DNA of 64,000 bases, taken from assembly GCA_963715745.1 (NCBI GenBank), contig OY970271.1, positions 2,542,001-2,606,000 on the forward strand. The letters are read 5' to 3'. Under the pieces are notes generated by a model. That model had not been told where the DNA came from and searched no databases. It saw only the letters and a program-made list of their open reading frames with translations. Both the position numbers and the translations under genes were made by a program. Every line of letters begins with the position of its first letter. Within the stretch, counting starts at the first letter, position 1. Origin of the DNA: CAWGJF01 sp963715745 (GTDB lineage: Bacteria > Bacteroidota > Ignavibacteria > Ignavibacteriales > Ignavibacteriaceae). Positions 1 to 9,120 of the stretch are shown here, piece by piece.

Positions 1-863
1 TTTGGTAAACCAGTAGTTCCAGAGGAATACATTATATAAACCGGATGATCAAAAGAACATTGCTCAAATTCGATTTCAATTGAGCTAGAATTACATAAGT
101 TATTAAAATTAATAAACTTATCATCATCGATTTTATTTGAAGATTTGCTTCCAATTTTATTCAGATCAGAATATTCATCTATTAAAATCACTTTTTCAAT
201 TGAAGAGATCTTTGATACTATTCCTTCAATCTTTTCTTTACAATCAATCTTTTTATTATTGTATGAATATTTCGAAATAGCAAATAGAATTTTAGGTTCA
301 ATTTGATTGAATCTGTCAAACACACCTTGTATTCCAAAATCCGGGGAGCACGATGACCAGATTGCACCTATACTAGTAGTTGCAAGCATTGCAATAATTG
401 ATTCAGGAATATTTGTTACAAAACCTGCTACTCGGTCTCCTTTTTTAATACCTTGTAATTTTAGATTATCCGCAACCGATGCAACCAAAGAATTCAATTT
501 AGAATATGAAATCGAATAATCAGGAAAGTTTTCTCTGGAACTAATAATAGCAGTGTGATCATCTTTGAATCGTAACAGGTTTTCTGCAAAATTTAGTTTG
601 CTTCCAATGAACCATTTTGCACCAGGCATTTTAAGTTCATCAAGAACTTTGTTATAAGATTTAGAATGAATTATATCAGAATATTCCCACATGGATTCCC
701 AAAAAGTCTCTATCTCAGTGATCGACCAGTTGAACAACTCATCATAGCTGCTAAAATCTATGGAGTAATTTTTTTTAAGAAATTTTAGGTAAGCAGTAAG
801 GTTGGAATTTTTAATTCTGGATTTGCCTGGTTTCCATAACGGTTTTTTCTTTTCCAATTTCAT
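1..863 (-). CDS. Acetoacetate-CoA ligase (AMP-forming), N-terminal part, cut by window edge
   Basis: About 287 codons of an adenylate-forming enzyme; the C-terminal half lies beyond base 1. I translated it by hand from the minus strand. It starts MKLEKKKPLWKP at the ATG 861-863, has the N-terminal 'W...TE.EFFW'-like region of acetoacetyl-CoA synthetases, and reaches the AMP-binding P-loop YSSGTTGLPK at the window edge. Family members are about 650 residues and convert acetoacetate, CoA and ATP to acetoacetyl-CoA. It starts 10 bases after the flavin-reductase gene and is the last visible gene of the tyrosine operon, where it would activate the acetoacetate released by fumarylacetoacetase. The ribosome site is weak, so translation may be coupled to the gene upstream. 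Specificity is inferred from family resemblance and context. Confidence 0.85.
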   Translation of the reverse strand, partial: MKLEKKKPLWKPGKSRIKNSNLTAYLKFLKKNYSIDFSSYDELFNWSITEIETFWESMWEYSDIIHSKSYNKVLDELKMPGAKWFIGSKLNFAENLLRFKDDHTAIISSRENFPDYSISYSKLNSLVASVADNLKLQGIKKGDRVAGFVTNIPESIIAMLATTSIGAIWSSCSPDFGIQGVFDRFNQIEPKILFAISKYSYNNKKIDCKEKIEGIVSKISSIEKVILIDEYSDLNKIGSKSSNKIDDDKFINFNNLCNSSSIEIEFEQCSFDHPVYIMYSSGTTGLP

Positions 864-873
864 TCATTTGCAG

Positions 874-1845
874 TTATTTAAGTGCGCACGCAAACATTGC
901 TGTCTTCCAGGCAAATTCAACTTCATTTAATTCAAGAGCGGTTTTTGCAGTTAATTCAAATAAATCTTTTGACTTTAAATGATTTTTCTGAAGAAGATAG
1001 TGAGCAACATCTAACATCTTCTTATACTCCCCTGCTGCCTTATATCTGAAAAATGCTTCTTCAGATAATTCTAATCCATCAAAACTATTTGATTCAATGG
1101 AATGGATAAAATCATTAACTTCCTTCTCTGATGGAAGGTTTTCAATGTTCGCAAACTTTCCAAGATTGTTAGCTGAATAAATATGTGAACTTTTCATCTT
1201 TTCAGGCAGTTGATCGTATCCGATTCCTTTTTTTGTAGGTTTGGCGATTTCGAATACTCCATTTTTTGCTCTGCTATAAAAATTGGCTGACATCCTGCTG
1301 ACCAAATCAATTCTTTCCGGATGAATTATTCCATTAACAAAAAGATCTTCTGCAACATGAAATCGAATCACTTCACAAATGGCTATATTTGCCGATGCAC
1401 CTTTACCACCAACACTTTTCATATCTAAAAGTTTGCATTCCATCTGGAATGGAGATTCTTTGACTCTTTTTGGCTTTACAATATCTGAATCGATTGGCGT
1501 CAATCCACTTTTCACAAATTCATCAACATCACTGTCATATTCAGTAGATGCCAGACTTATTTGTTCAGCCATATCAAATGTTACAGCCTGAATTACACAT
1601 TCTTTAATCTCAATCAGATTATTGTAGGTGTCTTTCAGAGATCCATCTCTTCCCCGTCTAGAAGGTGAAAATGCAACCACAGGAGGATTGGCACCGAATG
1701 CGTTAAAAAAAGAAAACGGAGATAGATTATTTTTATCATCTTTAGAAATTGTAGAAACTAAAGCTATTGGCCGTGGAACCACTCCGCCAAGCAAAAGTTT
1801 GTGAGTTTCCGGTACACTAATTTCTTTAGGATCGAAAGATTTCAT
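874..1845 (-). CDS. Flavin-reductase-family protein (FMN-binding split barrel) in tyrosine operon
   Basis: A 323-residue protein. Residues about 10-200 look like the flavin reductase / FMN-binding split-barrel fold: VVPRPIALVST near the start, then SPFSFFNAFGANPP, a typical flavin-phosphate region. The remaining ~120 residues are a helical extension absent from short flavin reductases. The ATG overlaps the stop of the fumarylacetoacetase gene (ATGA), so the two are translationally coupled. Such proteins bind FMN and either reduce it with NAD(P)H or act as flavoenzymes; no substrate can be read from the sequence. Its place in the tyrosine operon suggests a role in that pathway or in handling its reactive intermediates, which is inference only. 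Confidence 0.8.
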   Translation of the reverse strand: MKSFDPKEISVPETHKLLLGGVVPRPIALVSTISKDDKNNLSPFSFFNAFGANPPVVAFSPSRRGRDGSLKDTYNNLIEIKECVIQAVTFDMAEQISLASTEYDSDVDEFVKSGLTPIDSDIVKPKRVKESPFQMECKLLDMKSVGGKGASANIAICEVIRFHVAEDLFVNGIIHPERIDLVSRMSANFYSRAKNGVFEIAKPTKKGIGYDQLPEKMKSSHIYSANNLGKFANIENLPSEKEVNDFIHSIESNSFDGLELSEEAFFRYKAAGEYKKMLDVAHYLLQKNHLKSKDLFELTAKTALELNEVEFAWKTAMFACALK

Positions 1846-2867
1846 CAGGAAGCTTTTTTCTTTTTAGCAAGAATTGATCTGCTTTTTTTCGACTTAATAA
1901 TTTTATTTTTTAAAACTCCTAAACCTGTAATTTCAAGTGTAATTTCATCACCATCTTGCAGCCAGATCGGAGTAAAATCTTTTCCCTTAGCTTTCGCTTC
2001 CAAAGCCCAGGTTCCATTCAATTCAAGATAGCAGCCTGTTCCAACAGTTCCGGAACCAATAATATCGCCCGGAAAAATTCTCACACCGTAAGAAGCTCTT
2101 TCAATTAACTCTGCAAAAGTCCAGTTCATATCTTTCATATTTCCATCGGAAATTAATTTGCCATTGTGTTTTGCTGTCATCCGCAAATCATATTTATTTC
2201 CGTTCGGAGTTTCAATTTTGAATTCTTCGAGTTCCTCAGGTGTAACTAACCAGGGTCCAAATGATGAAGCAAAATCTTTTCCTTTAGCCGGACCTAAATT
2301 TAATTTCATTTCTTCCATTTGCAGAACACGTGCAGAGAGATCATTCATAATCATATATCCGGCAATAAATGAATCAGCTTCTTCAACTGAAACATTATTT
2401 CCTTTTTTACCAATCACTGCAGCAACCTCTAATTCAAAATCTAATTTTTGTAAATGATCATCTTCAACTTTTATTTCACCTTCACCAAAAACTGCATTAT
2501 GATTTGTAAAATAGAAAACCGGAAACTGATCGAATTCCGGTATCATCTCCACACCACGGTTTCTTCTTGCAGTTGCCACGTGCTGTCTGAATGCATATCC
2601 ATCTCTTGTTGAAGTCGGTTTTGGAACCGGTGAAAGCAACTTTATATCAGGACTTTCAACACTTGACGTTATTCTTCCAGCAAGTATTGCTTCTTCAACC
2701 TGCTTAGCATTATTCATCATCTCTTCCCCTCCGCGAAGAAATTTATTCATCCGTGAAGGTAGTTCTAACCCTAAGCCAATTCCGCATTCATTCAAATCAA
2801 AAACTTTTTCATTTACAAATATTCCAAGTCTGTCTTTTTTCTTTGTTGTATAAGAAACTAGTTTCAT
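1845..2867 (-). CDS. Fumarylacetoacetate hydrolase family protein (probable fumarylacetoacetase)
   Basis: 340 residues of the FAH superfamily. The catalytic C-terminal domain shows the family landmarks: FELEVAAVIGKKGNN (metal-binding E-x-E), GYMIMNDLSAR, GPAKGKDFASSFGPWLVTP and a FPGDIIGSGTVGTGC loop. It would cleave fumarylacetoacetate to fumarate and acetoacetate in the cytoplasm, the last step of tyrosine degradation. The role is supported by the homogentisate dioxygenase gene just upstream and the acetoacetate-CoA ligase downstream. Family members also hydrolyse other acylpyruvates, so the exact substrate rests on context. The start ATG has a GGAG ribosome site about 7 bases upstream. Confidence 0.88.
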   Translation of the reverse strand: MKLVSYTTKKKDRLGIFVNEKVFDLNECGIGLGLELPSRMNKFLRGGEEMMNNAKQVEEAILAGRITSSVESPDIKLLSPVPKPTSTRDGYAFRQHVATARRNRGVEMIPEFDQFPVFYFTNHNAVFGEGEIKVEDDHLQKLDFELEVAAVIGKKGNNVSVEEADSFIAGYMIMNDLSARVLQMEEMKLNLGPAKGKDFASSFGPWLVTPEELEEFKIETPNGNKYDLRMTAKHNGKLISDGNMKDMNWTFAELIERASYGVRIFPGDIIGSGTVGTGCYLELNGTWALEAKAKGKDFTPIWLQDGDEITLEITGLGVLKNKIIKSKKSRSILAKKKKAS

Positions 2868-2898
2868 TTAATTCTCCGGTTCAGATTTAACAAGATAA

Positions 2899-4062
2899 CT
2901 ATTCCTCCAACCACGATTGAGAATATTTTTCAGCCATTGTTTCCTGAACATTTTTTGTAACCTGTAAAGGCTGAAATGTATCTATCATAACAGCATATTC
3001 GTCTGCTTCCTTTTTGCCGATTGAAGCTTCTGTTTTTCCCGGCTGAGGTCCGTGAGGAATTCCCATCGGATGAAGCGTTATTGATCCTTCCTGCACTCCT
3101 TTTCGCGACATAAAGTCACCAAATACGTAATAAAGAACCTCATCACTATCTACATTTGAATGGTAATAAGGTGCAGGAATTGATTGCGGATGAAAATCAT
3201 AAAGCCTTGGGACAAAATTACAAACAACAAAATGCTGAGTTGTAAAAACAAGATGCACCGGAGGCGGCAGATGTATCTTTCCAACTTTGGGTGCATACTC
3301 TTTTATGTTAAAAGTATATGGGTATAAAAATCCATCCCATCCGACAACATCAAATGGATGATGAGTTAAAGTGTAATTGAAAAACCTGTTGCGAACTTTC
3401 AAAACTAGTTGAAATTCACCTTGTTTGTCGATTGGATCCATAAATTCCGGCACGCCAAAATCTCTTTCATAATAAGGGGCGTCTTCTGTTAACTGTCCGT
3501 ATTCATTTCTGAAATGCCGTGGTATGTCAAATGGAGTGGAAGATTCAACAATAAACAATTTTGCGTTTTTGTAATCTTTAAATTTTATCTGGTAAGTTGT
3601 TCCTTTGGGAACCATTATGTAATCCCATTCTTTAAAAGACAGTCTTCCGTATTCGGAAAGAAAATCGCCTGTACCGTGATGGACAAAAATAAGTTCGTGC
3701 CTGTAGCTGTTTCTGAAGAATACATCGGTATCTTTACCCGGATGTGCCGTTGAAATTACGCAATTATCATTCTTTAAAAATTCATTTCTTGAAGAAATAA
3801 AATCACCCTTCGTCTGCTTTTTATCAGTAAAGAAATGATAATACTGAAGTGGTGCATCAGGCCAATCTACTTTTTGATTTTCAGTAATTTCCGCAATTGT
3901 TTTTACCTGAGTTGGCATATACAAATGATATTTGTTCGAATATATTCCTGAAAATCCTTTTGTGCTGAATAATTCTTCCCTGTAAAGCGACTTACCATCT
4001 TCCTTATAAAAAGTGATATGTCTTTTTGGTGGTACTTTTCCTACTTTAACATAAAATGGCAC
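2899..4062 (-). CDS. hmgA: Homogentisate 1,2-dioxygenase
   Basis: 387 residues. Opens the ring of homogentisate to maleylacetoacetate using Fe(II) and O2. It resembles the shorter bacterial form of the cupin dioxygenase: an N-terminal cupin with HHGTGDFLSEYGRLSF and a C-terminal cupin with YYHSNVDSDEVLYY (iron-ligand region) followed by HPMGIPHGPQPG. The start is a GTG at 4060-4062, chosen because an excellent AAGGAGG site lies 6 bases upstream and MPFYVKVGK fits the family N-terminus. It follows the 4-hydroxyphenylpyruvate dioxygenase gene by 44 bases in the same operon. Confidence 0.93.
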   Translation of the reverse strand: MPFYVKVGKVPPKRHITFYKEDGKSLYREELFSTKGFSGIYSNKYHLYMPTQVKTIAEITENQKVDWPDAPLQYYHFFTDKKQTKGDFISSRNEFLKNDNCVISTAHPGKDTDVFFRNSYRHELIFVHHGTGDFLSEYGRLSFKEWDYIMVPKGTTYQIKFKDYKNAKLFIVESSTPFDIPRHFRNEYGQLTEDAPYYERDFGVPEFMDPIDKQGEFQLVLKVRNRFFNYTLTHHPFDVVGWDGFLYPYTFNIKEYAPKVGKIHLPPPVHLVFTTQHFVVCNFVPRLYDFHPQSIPAPYYHSNVDSDEVLYYVFGDFMSRKGVQEGSITLHPMGIPHGPQPGKTEASIGKKEADEYAVMIDTFQPLQVTKNVQETMAEKYSQSWLEE

Positions 4063-4106
4063 GACTATCCTCCTTAAAAATTATTGAGGAAATTTTCAAA
4101 ATTTGT

Positions 4107-5231
4107 TTAATCATTTTTTCTGTCCAGACTCCCTCTCAACTCCTGATCCCTTTCAATTGATTCGAAAAGCGACTGGAAGTTTCCCTGTCCAAAACCTTGC
4201 GCTCCCTTTCTTCTTTGAATAATTTCATAAAAGAAAGTTGGCCTGTCACCTATTGGTTTTGTAAATAGTTGGAGTAAATAACCATTTCCTTCATTATCGC
4301 ATAGTATTCCATATTTCCTTAAAACTTCAACATCTTCTGTAATATCTTTTTGTCTTTCTTTCAGCATTTCATAGTAAGTATCTGGCAGAGATAAAAATTC
4401 AACACCGTTATTCCGCAGTGCTGAAATGGTTTTAATAATATCATTTGTTGCAAGTGCTATATGCTGAATTCCTGATCCTTTATACTCATTAATATATTCC
4501 TCGATTTGTGATTTTTTAATCCCTTCAAAAGGTTCGTTGATAGGATTTTTTACTGAGGCTCCTTCTTTTGAACGGACTACTTTTGAAAGTAAAGCAGAAT
4601 ATTTTGTAGAAATATCACCCGGACCAAATTCAATAAAAGTTTCAAAGTTCAAACTTTTGTTCAGATAGTTTGCCCATAGATCCATTTCATTTGTTCTTAC
4701 ATTTCCTACAATGTGATCAATTGCCTGCAGACCGCTGTCTTCAGTTGTTATAGTAATTTTTTGAATTGGCATTCCAAAACCTGGTTTGAAAATCCCTTTA
4801 AAGTTATCCCTGTTAGAAAAAACTATTTCAGCATCATCATATAATTTTATTGCTGCTTCTTCGACATATCCATTCTTATCTTCTATTTTTTTTGGATTTC
4901 GTTCAGGAATTGCTCCATTTTTTAATGATGTTTCGAACGCTTGTTTCACATCTTTAACCTTTAAAGCCCACCGTTTCACGCCATCACCGTGATGAGTTAC
5001 AAAATGTGAAATATCATATTGTGAAGGATCAATCATTGAAGTTAAAACTAATCTGAAATGATTTTTTTCGAGATAGTATGAAACTCTCCCCATTACACCA
5101 GTCTCGGGTCCGGAATAACCAACTATATTCATTGAAAAAGCTTTTGCATGCCAATATGCCCACATTTTAGCTGATCCAACATAAAACTCAACATAATCAT
5201 AACCGAGTATACCTAATTTGTTATTTTCCAT
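4107..5231 (-). CDS. hppD: 4-Hydroxyphenylpyruvate dioxygenase
   Basis: 374 residues of the two-domain VOC-fold dioxygenase that converts 4-hydroxyphenylpyruvate to homogentisate. The iron triad is visible: His in AIDHIVGNV (about residue 170), His in GIQHIALATNDI, and Glu in the C-terminal FYEIIQRRKGAQGFGQGNF block, which is highly conserved in the family. First gene of the tyrosine operon; a clear AGGAG ribosome site precedes ATG 5229-5231. The 167-base AT-rich region upstream (5232-5398) should contain the operon promoter; I could not pick a convincing -10/-35 pair. Confidence 0.95.
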   Translation of the reverse strand: MENNKLGILGYDYVEFYVGSAKMWAYWHAKAFSMNIVGYSGPETGVMGRVSYYLEKNHFRLVLTSMIDPSQYDISHFVTHHGDGVKRWALKVKDVKQAFETSLKNGAIPERNPKKIEDKNGYVEEAAIKLYDDAEIVFSNRDNFKGIFKPGFGMPIQKITITTEDSGLQAIDHIVGNVRTNEMDLWANYLNKSLNFETFIEFGPGDISTKYSALLSKVVRSKEGASVKNPINEPFEGIKKSQIEEYINEYKGSGIQHIALATNDIIKTISALRNNGVEFLSLPDTYYEMLKERQKDITEDVEVLRKYGILCDNEGNGYLLQLFTKPIGDRPTFFYEIIQRRKGAQGFGQGNFQSLFESIERDQELRGSLDRKND

Positions 5232-5398
5232 TTATTATTCTCCTGAATTTAAATTTTTGCAGGTTTAGTTCAACCATAATAATTATCAGATTTGTAAGCA
5301 GTTAATAAAGAAAGAGCCCAATAAGATAAAAGCTAATCTATAATAAATATTGAAAAAATTAAAGTAAAAGAAATATCAATTTTTTATTGAGTGACTGA

Positions 5399-6115
5399 TC
5401 ACACGCTATCGAGCAACATAAAATCTTTATTTGACTTTTTAATTGCTACAGGCATTAAATTTTTATCTTTATAATCGCAGTTTTTCATGATGGGGCACAC
5501 TGAACATAGTGGATTTAGTGGTTTACAGATTTCTCTACCCAATCTTATCAAATTTGTGTGCAAACTATGAGCTGATTTTTCAGGAATAAAATTCTTTATT
5601 TCAAAGAATGTTTTATCGGGATATTTTGTTTTTACAGCACCGATTCGATTCAGGGTTCTATGGACATGGGTATCAACCGGACAAACATTTCGGTCCATTG
5701 AAAATAATAAAACACAAGCCGAAGTTTTTAATCCAATTCCTTTAAAAGCTGATAATTCTTTAATAACCTTATCATCTGTCATCTTCTTTAGATAGTCTAG
5801 ATTTATTTTACCTTTTTGGGATAATTGCTTATTCAAAAAACCTTTAATTGCATTAGATTTTTGTTCTCCCAATCCCGCTATTTTTATGAGCTTTAACAAT
5901 TTACTTTTGGGCATCCGTGCAACATCTTCCCAGTTTTTAAATTTATCTTTCAGATTTTTGAAAGCCTTATAAGAATTCCGATCATTCGTATTTTGAGAAA
6001 GAATTGTTGCAATCAGTAAATCAACAGGATTAGGCAATTGTTTTGCTCTTTTAGGAATTCCAAATTTCTTAATCAACAGTAAATTAATCCTATTAAGCTT
6101 TTTCATTTTATCCAT
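5399..6115 (-). CDS. nth: Endonuclease III-type DNA glycosylase/AP lyase
   Basis: 238 residues, base-excision repair of oxidised pyrimidines. The helix-hairpin-helix motif FKGIGLKTSACVLLF carries the catalytic Lys, and PVDTHVHRTLNRIG carries the catalytic Asp. The C-terminal 4Fe-4S cluster is complete with C-x6-C-x2-C-x5-C spacing (CKPLNPLCSVCPIMKNC). It is about 25 residues longer than E. coli Nth because of a C-terminal tail after the cluster. Monocistronic, divergent from the GlmM-like gene across a 100-base AT-rich spacer that must hold both promoters. Confidence 0.93.
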   Translation of the reverse strand: MDKMKKLNRINLLLIKKFGIPKRAKQLPNPVDLLIATILSQNTNDRNSYKAFKNLKDKFKNWEDVARMPKSKLLKLIKIAGLGEQKSNAIKGFLNKQLSQKGKINLDYLKKMTDDKVIKELSAFKGIGLKTSACVLLFSMDRNVCPVDTHVHRTLNRIGAVKTKYPDKTFFEIKNFIPEKSAHSLHTNLIRLGREICKPLNPLCSVCPIMKNCDYKDKNLMPVAIKKSNKDFMLLDSV

Positions 6116-6215
6116 TAAACTTTACTCTTGATTTCGGTTTGATGAGAAAATTAAATTTATAAATGATTATCTTAACTAAATAAAAATAATATTATCAAAC
6201 AGAACTGGAAAATTA

Positions 6216-7568
6216 ATGCCCACTTTAATGGTAAGTATTTCTGGAATAAGAGGAATTGTTGGCGACGGACTGGAACCTGAAACGGTTGTGAAATATACAA
6301 ACGCTTATGCAGATTTTGTTGGAAAAGGTAAAATTGTTATTGGAAGAGATGCAAGGATAACAGGCGAAATGGTTTTAAATATTGTAACAGGAACACTGCT
6401 AGCAAAAGGTTTTGATGTGATTGATCTTGGAATATGTCCAACTCCTACTGTTCAGTTTAATGTTGGAAAGCTAGAAGCTGATGGAGGTATTGTAATTACA
6501 GCCAGTCATAATCCGAATGAATGGAATGCATTGAAATTATTAAACAAAACTGGTCAGTTCCTTTCTCCTGATGAGTTTATCAAGATGAAAAAGTATTTAG
6601 ATAAAAATGAAATGAATTATAAATCCTGGGATAAGATTGGCAAGAGAACCGAATACAAACAAGGAATTCAAAATCATATTAATGCGATATTAGACATAGG
6701 AATGATTTACCTTGATGAAATTCGAAAAAGAAATTTCAAAGTTGTTCTTGATTGTGTCAATGGTGCCGGTGCATACGTTCTTCCAGAGTTTCTGAAAGAA
6801 TTCGGGTGCCAAATAATCGAAATGAATTGTGAAAAGAACGGAATATTCCCACGAAAACCGGAACCGCTTCCAGAAAATCTTATTGAGACAATGAACAAAG
6901 TAAAAAAAGTAAATGCAGATCTAGGAATCGTTGTAGACCCGGATGTTGATCGATTGGTTTTAATTACTGACAAGGGTGAGCCATTTATTGAAGAAAATAC
7001 TATAACTCAGATTGTTCATTTTGTGTTATCCAGAAAGAAAGGAAACGTGGTTGTTAACCTTTCTACTACCAGAGCTGTTGATGATGTTGCTGATGAATTT
7101 GGCTGCCAGGTTTTCAGATCTCCGGTTGGAGAAGCAAATGTTGTAAAAAAAATGAAAGAAGTAAAAGCTATTATTGGTGGTGAAGGAAGCGGCGGGGTTA
7201 TCTTTCCTGAACTACATTTTGGAAGAGATGCACTTGTTGGAATAGCTTTAACTCTCCAGCATCTTTCGGATTATGGTAATTCTTTGTCCCAACTGAAGAA
7301 TGATCTTCCTCATTATTTTATCACTAAAAAGAAAATTGATGTAACTAAAAATCCTGATGAAATTATTAACAAATTGATACAAAATTTTTCAAACCAGAAA
7401 ATGAATACTGAAGATGGATTACGTGTTGATTTTCCGGATCACTGGGTTCATTTCAGAAAATCAAATACCGAATCAATTATCAGAATAATTACAGAAGCAA
7501 AATCGGAAGAGACTTCAAAAAAATTAGCTAATGATTATTACAAAATTGTAAACGAATTATTAATCTAA
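6216..7568 (+). CDS. glmM: Phosphoglucosamine mutase / phosphohexomutase
   Basis: 450 residues of the alpha-D-phosphohexomutase superfamily. Phosphoserine loop VITASHNP (Ser97), Mg-binding DPDVDRLVLI (about residue 245), sugar-binding loop GGEGSGGVIFPELHFGRDALVG (read in pieces, around residue 325) and a C-terminal phosphate-binding RIITEA. Interconverts glucosamine 6-phosphate and glucosamine 1-phosphate (peptidoglycan/LPS precursors) or mannose/glucose phosphates; these alternatives are hard to separate in this phylum, so the gene symbol is tentative. The 3' end overlaps the DUF58 gene by 4 bases, tail to tail. Confidence 0.85.
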   Translation: MPTLMVSISGIRGIVGDGLEPETVVKYTNAYADFVGKGKIVIGRDARITGEMVLNIVTGTLLAKGFDVIDLGICPTPTVQFNVGKLEADGGIVITASHNPNEWNALKLLNKTGQFLSPDEFIKMKKYLDKNEMNYKSWDKIGKRTEYKQGIQNHINAILDIGMIYLDEIRKRNFKVVLDCVNGAGAYVLPEFLKEFGCQIIEMNCEKNGIFPRKPEPLPENLIETMNKVKKVNADLGIVVDPDVDRLVLITDKGEPFIEENTITQIVHFVLSRKKGNVVVNLSTTRAVDDVADEFGCQVFRSPVGEANVVKKMKEVKAIIGGEGSGGVIFPELHFGRDALVGIALTLQHLSDYGNSLSQLKNDLPHYFITKKKIDVTKNPDEIINKLIQNFSNQKMNTEDGLRVDFPDHWVHFRKSNTESIIRIITEAKSEETSKKLANDYYKIVNELLI

Positions 7569-8476
7569 ACTAATTTTGATCTTTTTTGTAAGTAGGTAAA
7601 AAGTGCTTTGTCGAAAGGTTCTGAAGTTTCAATTAGATTGTATTCAATATTTGAATTGAGACATTCAGATTTTATTTTTGAAAGAAAACTCTCCATAGCT
7701 TCACGATAAGCTTTTTGAATTTGATAAGGCTGGGTTGTCATTTCTTCGGAATTTTCCAGATCTCTGAAAACGGCATCCCTGCCAAAAGCAAAGTTTCTTT
7801 CAAACGGATCTAAAATCTGGAAAACTATTACCTCATTCTTTTTATACCTGAAATGTTTTATTGCTTTTAAAACTGCATCAATATCATCAAACAAATCTGA
7901 AATAATAATTACCAATCCCCTTCTGTTAATTTTTTCTGCAATTGAATTGAGACAATTGGCAGTATTGGTTTTTTCTGTAGGATTAACCTGTGAAAGGTTT
8001 TTCAATATTTCTCTTAAATATGGTTTACTAGATTTGGAAGGAAGCAGCTTATGAACTTTGGTATCATAAAGTGCAAGACCAACTGCGTCCTGCTGATTAA
8101 TCATAAGGTAAGACAATGCTGCTGCTAAAGTTTGTGCATAGCTAGCTTTTGTTACATTTCCTTCTGAATTGAAACTCATTGAGTTACTTGTATCTAATAC
8201 AATATAGCTTCTTAGATTTGTTTCTTCTTCGTATTGTTTGATAAAAAGTTTTTCAGTTTTACCAAAAACTTTCCAGTCCACATCTCTAAGATTATCTCCC
8301 TGTATATAAGGTTTATGCTCAGTAAATTCAGCGCTGAAACCATGATAAGGACTTTGATGTAAACCAACCATAAATCCTTCAACAACCAGCCTTGCTCTTA
8401 ATTCCAAAACTTTTATTTTTGAAATTATTGTTGGCGAAAGTAAAGATCTGTAGTCAGTTTCCGATGATGTTATCAT
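7565..8476 (-). CDS. DUF58 domain protein with von Willebrand A-like fold
   Basis: 303 residues. N-terminal block with the DUF58 hallmarks GMHQSPYHG-like 'GLHQSPYHGFSAEF' and YIQGDNLRDVDWKVFGKTEK, followed by a vWA-like domain whose metal-ion site is DTSNSMSF (about residue 95). DUF58 proteins usually lie beside MoxR-type AAA ATPases and Bat proteins; neither is present here. It is coupled to the preceding TPR lipoprotein gene by a 4-base overlap. No transmembrane segment is evident, so it is probably cytoplasmic. Precise function unknown. Confidence 0.85.
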   Translation of the reverse strand: MITSSETDYRSLLSPTIISKIKVLELRARLVVEGFMVGLHQSPYHGFSAEFTEHKPYIQGDNLRDVDWKVFGKTEKLFIKQYEEETNLRSYIVLDTSNSMSFNSEGNVTKASYAQTLAAALSYLMINQQDAVGLALYDTKVHKLLPSKSSKPYLREILKNLSQVNPTEKTNTANCLNSIAEKINRRGLVIIISDLFDDIDAVLKAIKHFRYKKNEVIVFQILDPFERNFAFGRDAVFRDLENSEEMTTQPYQIQKAYREAMESFLSKIKSECLNSNIEYNLIETSEPFDKALFTYLQKRSKLV

Positions 8477-8979
8477 TTTTCTCGGGCGAGATTTTTCTTA
8501 AGAATATCTTCCGGAGCAAGTCCCATATTATCTAATTCTGCTTTTGCGGAAACAGCAAATTCACTATCCGGATATTTCTCCAAAAATAGATTGTATGTTT
8601 TCTTAGCAGTTTCATAATCTTTCAACTCATTCGCCTGAATATAACCACACATAAACAATCCGGCCTGAGCAAGACCTCTGTCCGGAAATTCATCATAAAT
8701 ATGCTTAAAGTAATCTGCAGCCTTTTTTAGTGATTCCTTTTTATTGATGTTTGAAACCATATTATATTGATAAATTGAAGCAAGATTATATAGTGTAGAA
8801 TCGGCATAACTGCTTTGAGGATATTCCTTCAGTAATTGCTCATAAGCTGCAACAGCTTCAGTAATTTTCTTTTGTTCAACAAGGGTTTTACCTTTCTGAA
8901 ATAATTCACTGTCAGTTTCAACAGAACCGCAGGAAATTACTACAAACACTAAAATTAAACTTAGAACTATATTTTTCAT
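8473..8979 (-). CDS. TPR-repeat lipoprotein (BamD/YbgF-like)
   Basis: 168 residues with a lipoprotein signal peptide ending in VVISCGS (lipobox Cys about residue 17). The mature part has tetratricopeptide-like helices: repeats around EAVAAYEQLLKEYPQSSYAD, AADYFKHIYDEFPDRGLAQ and AKKTYNLFLEKYPDSEFAV, the pattern found in BamD and CpoB/YbgF. It is shorter than BamD (about 240 residues), so a direct role in barrel assembly is uncertain. Upstream gene of a two-gene unit with the DUF58 protein. The stretch 8980-9120 has only the hairpin terminator of the next gene. Confidence 0.8.
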   Translation of the reverse strand: MKNIVLSLILVFVVISCGSVETDSELFQKGKTLVEQKKITEAVAAYEQLLKEYPQSSYADSTLYNLASIYQYNMVSNINKKESLKKAADYFKHIYDEFPDRGLAQAGLFMCGYIQANELKDYETAKKTYNLFLEKYPDSEFAVSAKAELDNMGLAPEDILKKNLAREK

Positions 8980-9062
8980 ATTAAATCCTGTAAAAGTGAA
9001 CGGGTGAAATTAATTAAAGCAGGTGCAAGTTACAATGCAGAGAAACAGCGTGTAAAAAACTG

Positions 9063-9096
9063 AAAATAAAAAAACCCGAATCGTTAAACCCGGGTT
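9063..9096 (-). terminator. Rho-independent terminator of the VCBS/T9SS gene
   Basis: On the minus strand the arms AACCCG (9091-9096) and CGGGTT (9073-9078) form a stem with a 12-base loop, followed directly by a T-rich tract (9074 down to 9063). It lies 25 bases after the stop of the gene ending at 9121. Confidence 0.8.
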
Positions 9097-9120
9097 AATT
9101 TGAATTATATATTGATAAAT

